A stretch of 64,000 bases of DNA, from NCBI GenBank assembly GCA_963842235.1, contig CAWJFT010000001.1, positions 1,178,001-1,242,000 on the forward strand, read 5' to 3'. Below are positions 7,500 through 16,282 of this stretch, in pieces (positions within the stretch are counted from its first letter, which is position 1; the number at the start of each line of letters is the position of its first letter). Position numbers and translations under genes: made by a program. Below the pieces are notes generated by a model. That model was not told where the DNA came from. It worked only from the letters and a program-made list of their open reading frames with translations, and did not search any database. Origin of the DNA: JACDAN01 sp963842235. Its GTDB lineage: Bacteria; Actinomycetota; Thermoleophilia; Gaiellales; Gaiellaceae.

Positions 7500-8140
7500 G
7501 TGACGACCACAACCGAGCGAGTGACGATCGACGCGACCGCTGCCCGCGACTACCTCGACCCCGAGCAGGAGCGGCACGCGCTCGCGGTCGCAGTTGTTCG
7601 ACCGCGCTCGACGCGGCGAGGTCGAACTTGCAGCGGCACCGCAGGGCTATCGGCTCGACGTGAAGGGCGGCGATCTCGCCGAGCAGGTGCGCGAGTCCTT
7701 CGAACGCGAGGACGTACGGGAGGCGCGGCAGGTCGCCCGCGTCTCCAAGGTCACCTACCTTCCGCTCGTCGTCGGGCACTACGTCGAGGGCTTCGTCGAG
7801 GCCTGGGCCGCGATCGCGGAGGGCTGGCGGAGAGCGCCGGGGAGGAGCCGATCGCTTCCACGTCGAGACGCACCTGGCCGATCGCCGGGACGTGTTCATC
7901 ACCGACGATAAGCGACTGCTCGTGATGTGCCGTCGGCTGCGCGAGGAGCACGGCTTCCCGATCGTGGCGATGTCCCTCGCCGACTACCTGGACAAGCAGC
8001 GGCGCTCAGACGAGGAGCGGTGGCTTTCCGGATGTCCGGAACGCTGCATGCGCCCATGTCGCTCGGCGTGGCAACGCGAGCAGAGCGAGCGCAGGTTCGC
8101 CGATTCATCCCGCCCACCGATCTCCCTCGGGACGAGGTGA
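7500..8140 (+). pseudogene. Broken PIN-like domain protein gene, two frameshifts
   Basis: Three consecutive frames together read as one protein. Part one from GTG 7500 gives VTIDATAARDYLDPEQERHA. Part two from about 7591 gives LFDRARRGEVELAAAP and ESFEREDVREARQVA. Part three from about 7844 gives THLADRRDVFITDDKRLLVM and FPIVAMSLADYL. The arrangement of early and late acidic residues (VFITDDKRLL) resembles PIN-like nuclease toxins. One extra base at 7590 and one extra base within about 7838-7846 would restore the frame if removed. The recognisable part ends near 8016. It is either decayed or damaged by sequencing error. Confidence 0.6.
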
Positions 8141-8211
8141 TCGACCTCGACGGCGAGCGCTCCGCAGACCACGCAGGCGAAGCGGTCACGCCTGAGCACC
8201 TGCAGCCGCAC
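7984..8211 (-). CDS. HNH endonuclease
   Basis: A 75-residue protein made of one HNH nuclease module: a CVVC zinc pair, EVDHLVPREIGG with the catalytic DH, the N of ESANLRSLC, and a second CxxCH pair. Such small stand-alone HNH proteins occur in phages and mobile elements and cut DNA with a bound metal. The GTG at 8211 is the start closest to the domain; longer starts are possible. It overlaps the 3' end of the broken PIN-like gene on the opposite strand, so the two are unlikely to have been intact together in this form. Confidence 0.65.
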   Translation of the reverse strand: MRLQVLRRDRFACVVCGALAVEVDHLVPREIGGRDESANLRSLCSRCHAERHGRMQRSGHPESHRSSSERRCLSR

Positions 8212-8256
8212 CCGTCGCCACGCCCACGTCGAGCCTCGGCGGCGCTTCGAGGCCCG

Positions 8257-8373
8257 ATGAAGATCGTCGGCGAGGACGAGGACGGCAACATGTGGGAGGC
8301 ACCCATCACCCGCGAGGAGTTGGCCGCTGCCTTTGCGGATCGACAGCGGGCGCTGGAGGACGAGCAGAACTAG
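8257..8373 (+). CDS. Possible 38-residue acidic protein
   Basis: A short frame from ATG 8257: it begins MKIVGEDEDGNMWEAPITRE and ends with a helix of the form ADRQRALEDEQ. Codon use looks coding, but there is only a weak ribosome-binding site. It diverges from the HNH gene by 45 bases. Function unknown; it may be chance. Confidence 0.28.
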   Translation: MKIVGEDEDGNMWEAPITREELAAAFADRQRALEDEQN

Positions 8374-8546
8374 GCCGTCTCCACGTCGATCGACGAGGAA
8401 TCGCCCGACCAACCCGTCGCGCCGACTCCTCGGAGGCGCTGAGATCGCGTCCCGTGGCCTCGTTGTCGAGGCGGAAAACTGCTCTTTGCGGGATCAGGCA
8501 CAATCGAGGCGTTGAGTCGTAGGCGGCAGGCCGCGTCCTAGGGCAC

Positions 8547-8552
8547 TAGAGT
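8547..8552 (+). promoter_or_regulatory. -10 hexamer of the lipoprotein gene
   Basis: TAGAGT, 6 bases before the GTG at 8559; leaderless spacing. Confidence 0.5.
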
Positions 8553-8558
8553 CGAGCC

Positions 8559-9113
8559 GTGAACCGTCGGCTCGCCGTTCTCGCGCTGGCCTTCACACTG
8601 GCAGGCTGTGGGGGCGGCGACAACGAGCCGAGCAGCGTGTCCGAGGACTACGCAAACACCGTCTGCCGCGATCTGAGCTCCTGGGTCGTCGACCAGCAGG
8701 CCACCCTCAAGTCGCTCGAGGACGCCGGCCCCTCGATCAGCAGGGAAGATCTTCGAGCCGCTGACGTTCACGTCCGTGACTCGACGCAAGTGCTGTTCCT
8801 CGTCGGCCTGGAGCCGCTCGACGTGCCCGAGTCCGACCCCGGCAAGCAGGCGAAGACCGAGCTCGACAACTTCGAAATGAAGCTGTTGCAGCGGCTCGTC
8901 ATGGTCGACCGGGCAGTCCAGCACGGGAACATCGGCGTGGTCGCCTTGGCGTCGATGCTGACTTCGGCGCTGTCCACGGGAACCAATGACGTCAAGTCGA
9001 CGCTCGACGAGCTCCAGAACCTCGACTCCGACGAGCTGAAGGACGCGTTCCAGGACTCGGATGAGTGCAAGATGCTCCGCGATGAGGTCGAGAGCATCGG
9101 CTCCGGCTCCTGA
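8559..9113 (+). CDS. Predicted lipoprotein of unknown function
   Basis: 184 residues. The N-terminus is a lipoprotein signal peptide with the lipobox LAGC (Cys 17), followed by a Gly/Ser spacer, so it should be anchored to the outer face of the membrane. The mature part is mostly helical and acidic, with two further Cys (one near residue 32 and one near 173) that could form a disulfide. No family is recognised. Confidence 0.75.
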   Translation: MNRRLAVLALAFTLAGCGGGDNEPSSVSEDYANTVCRDLSSWVVDQQATLKSLEDAGPSISREDLRAADVHVRDSTQVLFLVGLEPLDVPESDPGKQAKTELDNFEMKLLQRLVMVDRAVQHGNIGVVALASMLTSALSTGTNDVKSTLDELQNLDSDELKDAFQDSDECKMLRDEVESIGSGS

Positions 9114-9119
9114 GCCGGA

Positions 9120-9152
9120 TCAGCGCATTGACCGGCGAAGAGAGTGCGCTGA
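9120..9152 (+). terminator. Hairpin after the lipoprotein gene
   Basis: TCAGCGCA and TGCGCTGA form an 8-bp stem with a 17-base loop, just after the stop. There is no T-tract. Nothing else is supported up to the next gene at 9397. Confidence 0.35.
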
Positions 9153-9396
9153 GCAGACCGAGATCGACGTCATGCCGCTAAGCGACTCGGTCGTGCCGTC
9201 GTGGTCGCCGGTCAAGATAGGTACTGGCTTCCACCAACCTAGGCTGGTGTGCTGATGTGCGCCCGGGCTTGAGCTTTTAGCGTCGCCGAGGGCCAACCAG
9301 CATCCAGTCGCTGAGTTCAACTGCGCGGTCGTCCGGCAGTCAATCTGGAACACCGCCTCCCTGGGGGTCAGCGGCTAGGTGCGAAAGGAGGAACTC

Positions 9397-9837
9397 ATGC
9401 GATACGTGCTCATTGCTCTCGCGGTCGTCGGGGCCGCGACCCTCGCTCTTGCGGCAACCGCATCGGGCGGAGGACGCAGCCCGGCCCAGCTCCAGCGGGC
9501 TGGCTGGGACTGCCTCAACCCGGCAGCTGCCTTCCCGGAGAACCCGAACGTCCACTGTTTCCCGCCGGGCAAACTAGAGGCAGTCGTCGCGGGGACGGCC
9601 GTGAGCGCACTGCTCGTCGCGTTCGCGACTCCGGACGTGAGCGCGGAGGAGGCGCCGTTCCTCGGTACCGAGCACATGCTTCGGGCCGACCACTTCCACA
9701 ACCAACCCTGTCCAACCGACCCGCCGGGCGGCCCGCCCGGCGAGACGCGCAGTCCGCCGCTCTACGAGTGGAGCTACCTCGGACCGCGGTTCGGCTGGGA
9801 TTACTACATCTGCCACCACTTCGACAGCCCCTGGTGA
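9397..9837 (+). CDS. Secreted Cys-containing protein of unknown function
   Basis: 146 residues with a signal peptide (hydrophobic core LIALAVVGAATLALAAT, cleavage near residue 24). The mature part has five Cys, a Gly/Pro-rich linker (TDPPGGPPGETRSPP) and an aromatic, His-rich end (YYICHHFDSPW). The ATG at 9397 follows a good Shine-Dalgarno (AAAGGAGG). No family recognised. A 12-bp hairpin follows the stop. Confidence 0.65.
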   Translation: MRYVLIALAVVGAATLALAATASGGGRSPAQLQRAGWDCLNPAAAFPENPNVHCFPPGKLEAVVAGTAVSALLVAFATPDVSAEEAPFLGTEHMLRADHFHNQPCPTDPPGGPPGETRSPPLYEWSYLGPRFGWDYYICHHFDSPW

Positions 9838-9853
9838 CCCAGGCCAGAACGCG

Positions 9854-9882
9854 ACCGGCGCCGGACGAGTTCCGGCGCCGGT
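9854..9882 (+). terminator. Strong GC hairpin after the secreted protein gene
   Basis: A perfect 12-bp stem ACCGGCGCCGGA / TCCGGCGCCGGT with a 5-base loop, 16 bases after the stop. No T-tract. Between it and the next gene at 10099 I see no coding signal. Confidence 0.5.
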
Positions 9883-10098
9883 CAGCCGGGAGATCTCGAT
9901 CTCGGATGCGGCCGTTGATGTTCTGCGTGAGCATCGTCGGGCGCCTGCCCTGTTGGGCACGGGCCCGCAACGGCGAGCCTTGTCCAGCCCAGGCGGCCGC
10001 TTCACCACCTGTCTACGAAGCGTTCACGGGATCGGTGCCCACCGCACGAGTGGACGGCACGACGATGCACGGCGTCGTCTACTCGGGAGGGATCACGC

Positions 10099-11490
10099 AT
10101 GCGTGCAAGCAAATGGTGGGTCGTTGTCGGCGCCGCACTTGTCCTTGGCATCGGCGGTGTCGCCACGGCCTCGTTCCTGGACTTCGGCCAGCAAACCCAG
10201 CGAGAGCTTGCCGACCACGCCAATCAGCTTTTCGGCGTCAAGAAGCCCATCCAGGCCTCGTCGACCGTCGACCTGAGCGAGGCCCAGGCGCTCGCCAACC
10301 CGGCGGCGCTCGCGACGGTGGCCAAAGGCCTCGATGTCGACGTCGTGTCTGCCGGCAACGCTGCTCCGAACCTCGACCAGATGGTGCTTTGGCCGGCGTC
10401 GCACCCGACGCACATCATCTCGATCAACGAAGAGGGGGCTACCGAGCCTTCGCTGCAGAAGATCGACCTCAAGACCGGGGTTGCCACGACCATCGTCAGC
10501 GGCACCGACTCCGGTGACCCGATTCGCATCACGCCTTGGGGCACGATCCTCTTCGGCGAGGAGGCCGGCGACACCGGCGCGATGTACGAGCTGATCGACC
10601 CGCTGAGCGTCGAAGGCGCCACCATCGACAGGACCAGCGGGACGAGCTCGAGCCCCAAGATCCGCCGCGTGAATGCGCTCGGCTTCAACTCGTTCGAGGG
10701 TCTCGCCATCTTGCCGAACGGCGTCACCTATTACGGCAACGAGCTGTCCGCCAACGCCGGGGCGCCCGCCGGTGCGTACTACAAGTTCGTGCCGACGACC
10801 CCATGGGCAGGCGGGCCGCCGATCACGTCGCTCGACCAGTCCCCGTACGCGAGCGGGTCGACCTTCGCCCTGCGCGTCGGAACAAGCGGCAACAACGGCC
10901 AGGGCTTCCAGTACGGGCGAGGGACTTGGCAGCCGATTGCCGGGAACGGTGTTGCGCTGCGGCCGCTGGCGGTCGCGGTGAAGGCGACAGGGTATTACCG
11001 CCCCGAGGACATCGACATCGACACCAAGGCGCTGGCGGCGGGCAACGTCCGCTTCTGCGGGAACAACACCGGCCGGGACTCGTCACGCTACTTCGGCGAG
11101 GCGATCTGCTTCACCGACGGCACGGTCGCGGCCTCCGCGAGTGGCAACACCACGCCCGAGGTGAGCCTGCTGGTTCAGGGCTCGCAGGAGATCAACATGC
11201 CTGACAACATCGCCTACCAGGCCCGGCGAGGGAACTGGATCGTCCATGAGGACGGCAGCACCGTCGGCGCCCAGGGCGGCGACCGCAACAACGATCTGTG
11301 GAGCTGCCTGGACGACGGCCGGGACGACGACACCCTCTCCGACGGCTGTGTCCGGGTCGGAACGCTCAACGACCTGGATGCCGAATGGACCGGCGGGTTC
11401 TTCGACCCCAGCGGGAAGCACTTCTACGTCAGCGTCCAGCACAACTCGAGCGGGTTCGGGACGATCCTGGACATCACCGGCTGGCGCTGA
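10099..11490 (+). CDS. Secreted PhoX-type (DUF839) phosphatase-like protein
   Basis: 463 residues. A signal anchor or signal peptide covers residues 6-26 (WWVVVGAALVLGIGGVATA). The rest is a beta-propeller-like chain with the features of the PhoX/DUF839 family: an acidic YRPEDIDIDTKAL segment, a DNIAYQARRGNWIVHEDG segment and an acidic DDGRDDDTLSDG loop likely to bind Ca2+. PhoX enzymes release phosphate from organic esters outside the cytoplasm and use Ca2+ and Fe. Cys pairs (FCGNN, CFTDG, WSCLDD, DGCVRV) suggest disulfides. GGAGGGAT precedes the ATG. A clear terminator follows. Confidence 0.82.
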   Translation: MRASKWWVVVGAALVLGIGGVATASFLDFGQQTQRELADHANQLFGVKKPIQASSTVDLSEAQALANPAALATVAKGLDVDVVSAGNAAPNLDQMVLWPASHPTHIISINEEGATEPSLQKIDLKTGVATTIVSGTDSGDPIRITPWGTILFGEEAGDTGAMYELIDPLSVEGATIDRTSGTSSSPKIRRVNALGFNSFEGLAILPNGVTYYGNELSANAGAPAGAYYKFVPTTPWAGGPPITSLDQSPYASGSTFALRVGTSGNNGQGFQYGRGTWQPIAGNGVALRPLAVAVKATGYYRPEDIDIDTKALAAGNVRFCGNNTGRDSSRYFGEAICFTDGTVAASASGNTTPEVSLLVQGSQEINMPDNIAYQARRGNWIVHEDGSTVGAQGGDRNNDLWSCLDDGRDDDTLSDGCVRVGTLNDLDAEWTGGFFDPSGKHFYVSVQHNSSGFGTILDITGWR

Positions 11491-11508
11491 TCGCCTCAAG
11501 CGAGAGAG

Positions 11509-11540
11509 AAAGGGCCGCGTTTGCGGCCCTTTCTTCCTTC
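11509..11540 (+). terminator. Intrinsic terminator after the PhoX-type gene
   Basis: A perfect 10-bp stem AAAGGGCCGC / GCGGCCCTTT around a GTTT loop, followed by a pyrimidine-rich tail. It lies 19 bases after the stop. Confidence 0.85.
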
Positions 11541-11554
11541 CCCCTTCCAAGACC

Positions 11555-11560
11555 TACGCT
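11555..11560 (+). promoter_or_regulatory. -10 hexamer of the BNR-propeller gene
   Basis: TACGCT, 6 bases before the ATG at 11567; leaderless spacing. Confidence 0.5.
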
Positions 11561-11566
11561 GTGGCC

Positions 11567-12548
11567 ATGGCGCGGTTGTATGCGGCAACCGGGGACGGAA
11601 TCGTCCGGTTCGACGAGGCGGACGGCGCATGGACGGTCGAGCGCTTCCTCGACGGCAGCGGAGCCCAGTGCCTCGCGGTCGATCCGCACGACCCCGACAC
11701 GGTCTACGCCGGGCTACGGGAGCGGGGAGTGCAGCGGACACGCGACGGCGGGCGGACCTGGGTCGATTGCGCGCTGCCCGAGCCCGGGGTCTTCTCGCTC
11801 TCGGTCAGCGCCGCCGACAGCGCCGTCTACGCGGGCACCGAGCCGAGCCGCTTGTTTCGCAGCGAGCGATCGCGGCGAAAGCTGGCGCGAGTTGGAGGCG
11901 CTGCTCGAGCTGCCGTCGCGGTCGACCTGGAGTTTCCCGCCGCGGCCGTGGACGTCGCACGTCCGCTGGATCGCGCCGAGCCCGCACGACGGCGATCTGC
12001 TCCTCGTCGGGATCGAGCTGGGCGGCCTCATGCGCTCGAATGACGGCGGCGCTACCTGGGAGGATCACCGGCCGGGCGCTCAGCGGGACGTCCACTCAAT
12101 CGCCTGGCACCCGCGCGCCCCCGACAGGGCGTACGAGGCGGGCGGCGGCGGAGCCGCGTTCAGCGAGGATGCGGGCGAGTCCTGGCAGCCGGCCGATGAG
12201 GGGCGCGACCGACACTACACCTGGTCGGTAGCCGTCGATCCCGACGATCCTGAGCTCTGGTACGTCTCGGCGAGCACAGGCCCCTTCGCGGCGCACGGCA
12301 GGGGCGAGCCACAGGCGCGGATCTACCGGCGCACCGCCGGCGAACAATGGCGCGAGCTCGCCGGCGGGCTGCCCGATCCGCTGCCGGCGATGCCCTACGC
12401 GCTCGTCGCCGCCGACGGCCGGCTCTTCGCCGGGCTCGCCGACGGTCAGATCTGGGAGAGCGGCGATCGGGGCGACCGCTGGCGCGTCGCCGCGACCGAA
12501 GGTGGCTCGATCACCCGTCTCCACGCGCTCGTCTACGCGAACGCCTGA
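11567..12548 (+). CDS. BNR/sialidase-like beta-propeller protein, frameshifted
   Basis: Two frames join into a propeller of about 326 residues. Frame one runs from ATG 11567 to about 11863 and includes TRDGGRTWVDC. Frame two continues from about 11864 to 12548 and includes SDRGESWRELE, SNDGGATWEDH and SEDAGESWQPAD. These are repeated Asp-box (SxDxGxTW) motifs of the BNR/Ycf48-like family. Removing one G at 11864 restores RSSDRGESW. No signal peptide is visible, so it may be cytoplasmic. Substrate and role are unknown; many such proteins only bind ligands. It is a real gene with either an assembly error or a recent lesion. Confidence 0.7.
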
Positions 12549-12549
12549 A

Positions 12550-13281
12550 CTACTCGGTCGTCGCTACCTCGGGCTGCTCGGCTTCAGAAACCGCGTCTCC
12601 TCGCTCAGCCGGTGCCCCCGGAGGGACTCGACCGGCCGCCCTGGCGGCTTCTTCCTCGAGCCGCGCCGCGATCGCACGGACGTCGTCGAGCACCTCGCGG
12701 CGCTCCTTCCACGTCGTCGCGATGTCCGCATGGAGCTCGCGTAATCGGGCCTCGGCCTCTTCCCGCACCGCCGCGACCTCTTCCCGCGTCCGTGCAAGGG
12801 TCTTCTCCGCCTCGGCCCTCGCTTTCCCGACGATCCCGTCGGCTTCTGCTTTCGCACTTGTCCGGATCTGCTCGGCCTCAGCCGTCGCGGTGCTCACCAG
12901 CTCTTCAGCCTCGATCTTCGAGCGCTCCGCCTCGGCCCTCGCTTCGGCAAGGACGCGGTCGGACTCGGTACTCGCGTTCAGGATGATCTCCGCCGCCTCA
13001 GCCTTCGCGCGGGCGGTGGCCTCCTCCGCCTCCTGACGTGCGCTGGCGATGATCTCCTCGGCCGTTTCCCGCGCCCGCTGGAGGATCGTGCTTGTCTGCT
13101 CGCCGACCTGCTCCAGCGCGTGCCTGACGGCCGCCCGCGGAGAGCTGGCGACCTGGAGCTCGGCGATCACGCGGTTCACTCGTCTGACGTAGGCGTCGAC
13201 GGCCGTGCGGTCGTAGCCGCGGACCGAGCTCGGGAACGAGACGTCGCGGATCTCGTTCGGAGTGAGATCCTCGTCGGTCAT
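12550..13281 (-). CDS. DivIVA-domain coiled-coil protein
   Basis: 243 residues. The N-terminal DivIVA-type domain is seen in PNEIRDVSFPSSVRGYDR and the start of the coiled coil. Residues 65-215 are an almost unbroken Ala/Glu-rich coiled coil, interrupted only by conservative register shifts, and the C-terminus is Pro/Glu-rich and disordered. DivIVA-family proteins sense negative membrane curvature and organise pole or septum proteins in actinobacteria. It converges on the frameshifted propeller gene, with one base between the stops. Confidence 0.85.
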   Translation of the reverse strand: MTDEDLTPNEIRDVSFPSSVRGYDRTAVDAYVRRVNRVIAELQVASSPRAAVRHALEQVGEQTSTILQRARETAEEIIASARQEAEEATARAKAEAAEIILNASTESDRVLAEARAEAERSKIEAEELVSTATAEAEQIRTSAKAEADGIVGKARAEAEKTLARTREEVAAVREEAEARLRELHADIATTWKERREVLDDVRAIAARLEEEAARAAGRVPPGAPAERGDAVSEAEQPEVATTE

Positions 13282-13385
13282 AGCTTCGAGTATGACGGCA
13301 TCAGGACGCCGTCGCCTCCGCCTTCCTGCCGGGGCTACTGAACAGCTCCTTCATCGTGCCGGGCGGCGGCTGCGCCGAGCACCGC

Positions 13386-13787
13386 TTACCCGACCGGCTC
13401 CCGCGGCCAGATGTCGCCTTCCGCGATCTCGAGCACGTTCCCTGCCGGATCCTCGAAATAGAACGAGCGGAGTCCAGTGTCCCACCCCGTTTCGTCGAGG
13501 ATCTCGACGCCTCTGGCGGTCAGGTCCTCCTTCCAGCGGTCGTAGTCGCCCGGCGCGGCCAGAAAGCAGGCATGGCCCCGTCCGACAGCTCCGTGTGGAG
13601 GCGGCCAGTCCTGCACCGAAGACTCGTCCCGGTTGAAGAGCAAGAAGACGCCGGGGCCCACGCGATGGCCGACGCTGTCCTTCCGGAACGGCTCGAGCCC
13701 GAGCACTTCGCGGTAGAAGCGCCGAGTCTCGTCCTCGTTCTCGGTCGAGCAGTACAGGACCGTCTCGAGCACGCCGGCCAGGTCCAT
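13386..13787 (-). CDS. Glyoxalase/VOC superfamily protein
   Basis: 133 residues containing paired beta-alpha-beta-beta-beta units of the vicinal oxygen chelate fold: LETVLYCSTENEDETRRFYR, then RGHACFLAAPGDYDRW and FYFEDPAGNVLEIAEGDIW. The FEDPAGNxLE motif with its metal-ligand Glu is typical. Substrate unknown. The inner ATG at 13787 begins the domain; upstream starts add a basic tail with no domain. Confidence 0.85.
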   Translation of the reverse strand: MDLAGVLETVLYCSTENEDETRRFYREVLGLEPFRKDSVGHRVGPGVFLLFNRDESSVQDWPPPHGAVGRGHACFLAAPGDYDRWKEDLTARGVEILDETGWDTGLRSFYFEDPAGNVLEIAEGDIWPREPVG

Positions 13788-13833
13788 GGACCGATGTTGG
13801 CAGATGACGCTGGAACCTACGAGAGGGCGGCGC

Positions 13834-14649
13834 TTAGGACGTCCCCCACCACGAGCGCTGCCAGGTGAGGGACGCAAGGGCTGCCTGACCGGAGAGGCTC
13901 GGATGGAAGTAGTCGAGCTTGCTGACCTGGCCGGTGGTGAACTGGAAGTTGAACGCGGCGTTGTCGTCGAAGCGACAGAACGCGTACTCGCTGCAGACGT
14001 TGGCCAGCACCTGGTTGAACGCCTGCTCCCGCCCGAGCACGAACTGGCGATCCTGCTCGGTGTTCGTGGGTGAGAGCATCGATTGGCAGATCTGCGCCAG
14101 CGACCACACGAGCTGGGCGGCCAGGTTGTCGTGGAAGAGCTGCCAGAGCTTGTAGACGTTCGGGATGCTGCTCACGAAGACGTGCGAATCGGCCGGCAGC
14201 CCGGCGGCGAGCGCGCTCATCGTCGCTGCGAACTGGGCCTGGAAGTCGCTCACGCTCGTCATCGTCGAAGGCGAGCTCGTACACACGTCGTTCGCGCCCA
14301 TCAAGACTGTGACGTAGCGCGCCTGCTGCGCGACGGCCGTCTGCGCCTGGCCGACAGCGTCGCGCACCCTCGCTCCCGCCCGGGCGTCGTTGAAGTTACG
14401 GCCCTGGATGCTCGGGTTCGAGGCGCGAACGCGTTCGTAGTGACTCTGGATCCCGTCGAAGGCACCGCCGCCGGTACTCCACGACTGTGCGGGATGGTCC
14501 CCGTACCAGCAGCACACGTCCGTGGCGCGGGAAATCGAGTCGCCGATAGCGGCGATACTGCCTGGAAGCGCCGGCTGAGCCGAAGCGGCGGGCGCCGCGC
14601 TCAGAGCCGCGGCGACGATGCCGAGAAGAAGCAACCTCCGGATCTGCAT
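13834..14649 (-). CDS. Secreted SGNH/GDSL hydrolase
   Basis: 271 residues. A signal peptide (residues 1-24, ending ASA) precedes the catalytic domain. Block I is IGDSIS with nucleophile Ser 38, block III is GANDVC, and block V is DYFHPS with Asp 246 and His 249, so the triad is complete. Such enzymes are extracellular esterases or lipases. Several Cys suggest disulfides. AGAGG lies before the ATG. It diverges from the carboxylase gene across 67 bases. Confidence 0.88.
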   Translation of the reverse strand: MQIRRLLLLGIVAAALSAAPAASAQPALPGSIAAIGDSISRATDVCCWYGDHPAQSWSTGGGAFDGIQSHYERVRASNPSIQGRNFNDARAGARVRDAVGQAQTAVAQQARYVTVLMGANDVCTSSPSTMTSVSDFQAQFAATMSALAAGLPADSHVFVSSIPNVYKLWQLFHDNLAAQLVWSLAQICQSMLSPTNTEQDRQFVLGREQAFNQVLANVCSEYAFCRFDDNAAFNFQFTTGQVSKLDYFHPSLSGQAALASLTWQRSWWGTS

Positions 14650-14704
14650 CGCAACCTCTGTCTTGCCGCCTACCCCGCATCCGAAACCGATCCGACCGCG
14701 GAGA

Positions 14705-14710
14705 TAGCCT
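14705..14710 (+). promoter_or_regulatory. -10 hexamer of the acyl-CoA carboxylase beta gene
   Basis: TAGCCT, 6 bases before the GTG at 14717; leaderless spacing. Confidence 0.5.
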
Positions 14711-14716
14711 GTTCCC

Positions 14717-16276
14717 GTGGCCCTTTTGACGTCCCAGGTCGAGCGAGACTCGGAGGTCTTCGCGGCCCGCCGCGAGCGGATGGAGGGGCTCGTCGGCGAG
14801 CTTCGGGCGCGCACGTCGCAGGTGTCCCAGGGCGGCGGCGACAAGGCCGTCGAGCGCCATCGTTCACGAGGGAAGATGACTGCGCGCGAGCGGGTCGACC
14901 GGCTCGTCGATCCGGGCAGCGCCTTCCTCGAGCTCAGCGCCCTGGCCGCGTGGGACATGTACGGGGGCCAGGCCCCCTCGGCCGGAATCGTCACGGGCGT
15001 TGGCGTGGTTGAGGGGCAGGAGTGCGTGGTCGTGGCCAACGACGCCACGGTCAAGGGCGGCACGTACTTCCCGGTCACGGTCAAGAAGCACCTGCGCGCG
15101 CAGGAGATCGCCGAGCAGAACCGTCTGCCGTGCGTCTACCTCGTCGATTCGGGCGGTGCCTTTCTCCCCCTCCAGGCCGAGGTCTTCCCTGACCGGGAGC
15201 ACTTCGGGCGCATCTTCTTCAACCAGGCGCGGATGTCGGCGAAAGGGATCCCGCAGATCGCCGCCGTCATGGGCTCTTGCACCGCGGGCGGCGCCTATGT
15301 CCCCGCCATGAGCGACGAGACGGTCATCGTGCGGGGGACGGGAACGATCTTCATCGGCGGCCCACCGCTCGTGAAGGCGGCGACCGGACAGGACGTGACC
15401 GCCGAGGAGCTCGGCGGCGCCGACGTCCACACCCGCCGCTCGGGCGTCGCCGACCACTACGCGACGAGCGACGAGCACGCGCTGGCGATCGTCCGGTCCA
15501 TCGTGCGCAACCTCAACCGGCGCAAGGACACGCCCTGGGACGTCGCGCCGCCGGAGGATCCGGTCGCCGATCCGTCCGAGCTCTACGGCCTGATCCCCGA
15601 GGACTTCCGGCAGCAGGTCGATCCCCGGGAGCTGATCGCGAGGATCGTCGACGGCAGCCGCTTCCACGAGTTCAAGGAGCTCTACGGCGAGACGCTCGTC
15701 TGCGGCTTCGCGCGGATCGCGGGCTATCCCGTTGGCATCCTGGCCAACAACGGCGTGCTCTTCGCGCAGTCATCGCAGAAGGGCGCCCACTTCATCGAGC
15801 TCGCCGCCAAGCGCCGCGTACCGCTTGTCTATCTCCAGAACATCACCGGGTTCATGGTCGGAACCGAGTACGAGGCCGGCGGGATCGCGCGCGACGGCGC
15901 CAAGCTCGTCATGGCGACAGCGTGTGCCGACGTCCCCAAGTTCACGGTGGTGACCGGCGGCTCGTTCGGCGCCGGCAACTACGCGATGTGCGGACGGGCC
16001 TACGGGCCGCGCCAGCTCTGGATGTGGCCCAACGCGCGGATCTCGGTGATGGGGGGCGAGCAAGCCGCGACGGTCTTGACGATGGTCGGAGACGCCGACC
16101 CCGAGGAGATCCAGGCGAAGTACGAAGCCGAGGGCAACCCGTACTACTCGACGGCGCGGCTGTGGGATGACGGGATCATCGATCCGCTCGACACCCGCCG
16201 GGTGCTGGCCCTCGGGATCTCGGCCGCGCTGAACGCTCCGATCCCGGAGAGCCAGTTCGGCATCTTCAGGATGTAG
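14717..16276 (+). CDS. mccB: Methylcrotonyl-CoA carboxylase, carboxyltransferase (beta) subunit
   Basis: 519 residues. Transfers CO2 from carboxybiotin to 3-methylcrotonyl-CoA in leucine breakdown. The crotonase-like carboxyltransferase N and C halves are both complete. The MCC-type segments DSGGAFLPLQAEVFPDREHF and GSCTAGGAYVPAMSDE bind acyl-CoA, and GGSFGAGNYAMCGRAYGPR with MGGEQAA binds biotin. These match MCC and geranyl-CoA carboxylases better than propionyl-CoA carboxylase. The partner alpha subunit is at 21621-23247, separated by other genes. The GTG is set by the TAGCCT box. Confidence 0.9.
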   Translation: MALLTSQVERDSEVFAARRERMEGLVGELRARTSQVSQGGGDKAVERHRSRGKMTARERVDRLVDPGSAFLELSALAAWDMYGGQAPSAGIVTGVGVVEGQECVVVANDATVKGGTYFPVTVKKHLRAQEIAEQNRLPCVYLVDSGGAFLPLQAEVFPDREHFGRIFFNQARMSAKGIPQIAAVMGSCTAGGAYVPAMSDETVIVRGTGTIFIGGPPLVKAATGQDVTAEELGGADVHTRRSGVADHYATSDEHALAIVRSIVRNLNRRKDTPWDVAPPEDPVADPSELYGLIPEDFRQQVDPRELIARIVDGSRFHEFKELYGETLVCGFARIAGYPVGILANNGVLFAQSSQKGAHFIELAAKRRVPLVYLQNITGFMVGTEYEAGGIARDGAKLVMATACADVPKFTVVTGGSFGAGNYAMCGRAYGPRQLWMWPNARISVMGGEQAATVLTMVGDADPEEIQAKYEAEGNPYYSTARLWDDGIIDPLDTRRVLALGISAALNAPIPESQFGIFRM

Positions 16277-16282
16277 GCGGCG

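Noticed and set aside
7191..7500. Integrase remnant or att duplicate after tRNA-Trp
   Set aside because: No tyrosine-recombinase motif and no second copy of the tRNA 3' end could be found by eye.
13282..13385. A 17-codon frame (MKELFSSPGRKAEATAS) between divIVA and the glyoxalase-fold gene
   Set aside because: Too short to support without conservation; no clear ribosome-binding site.
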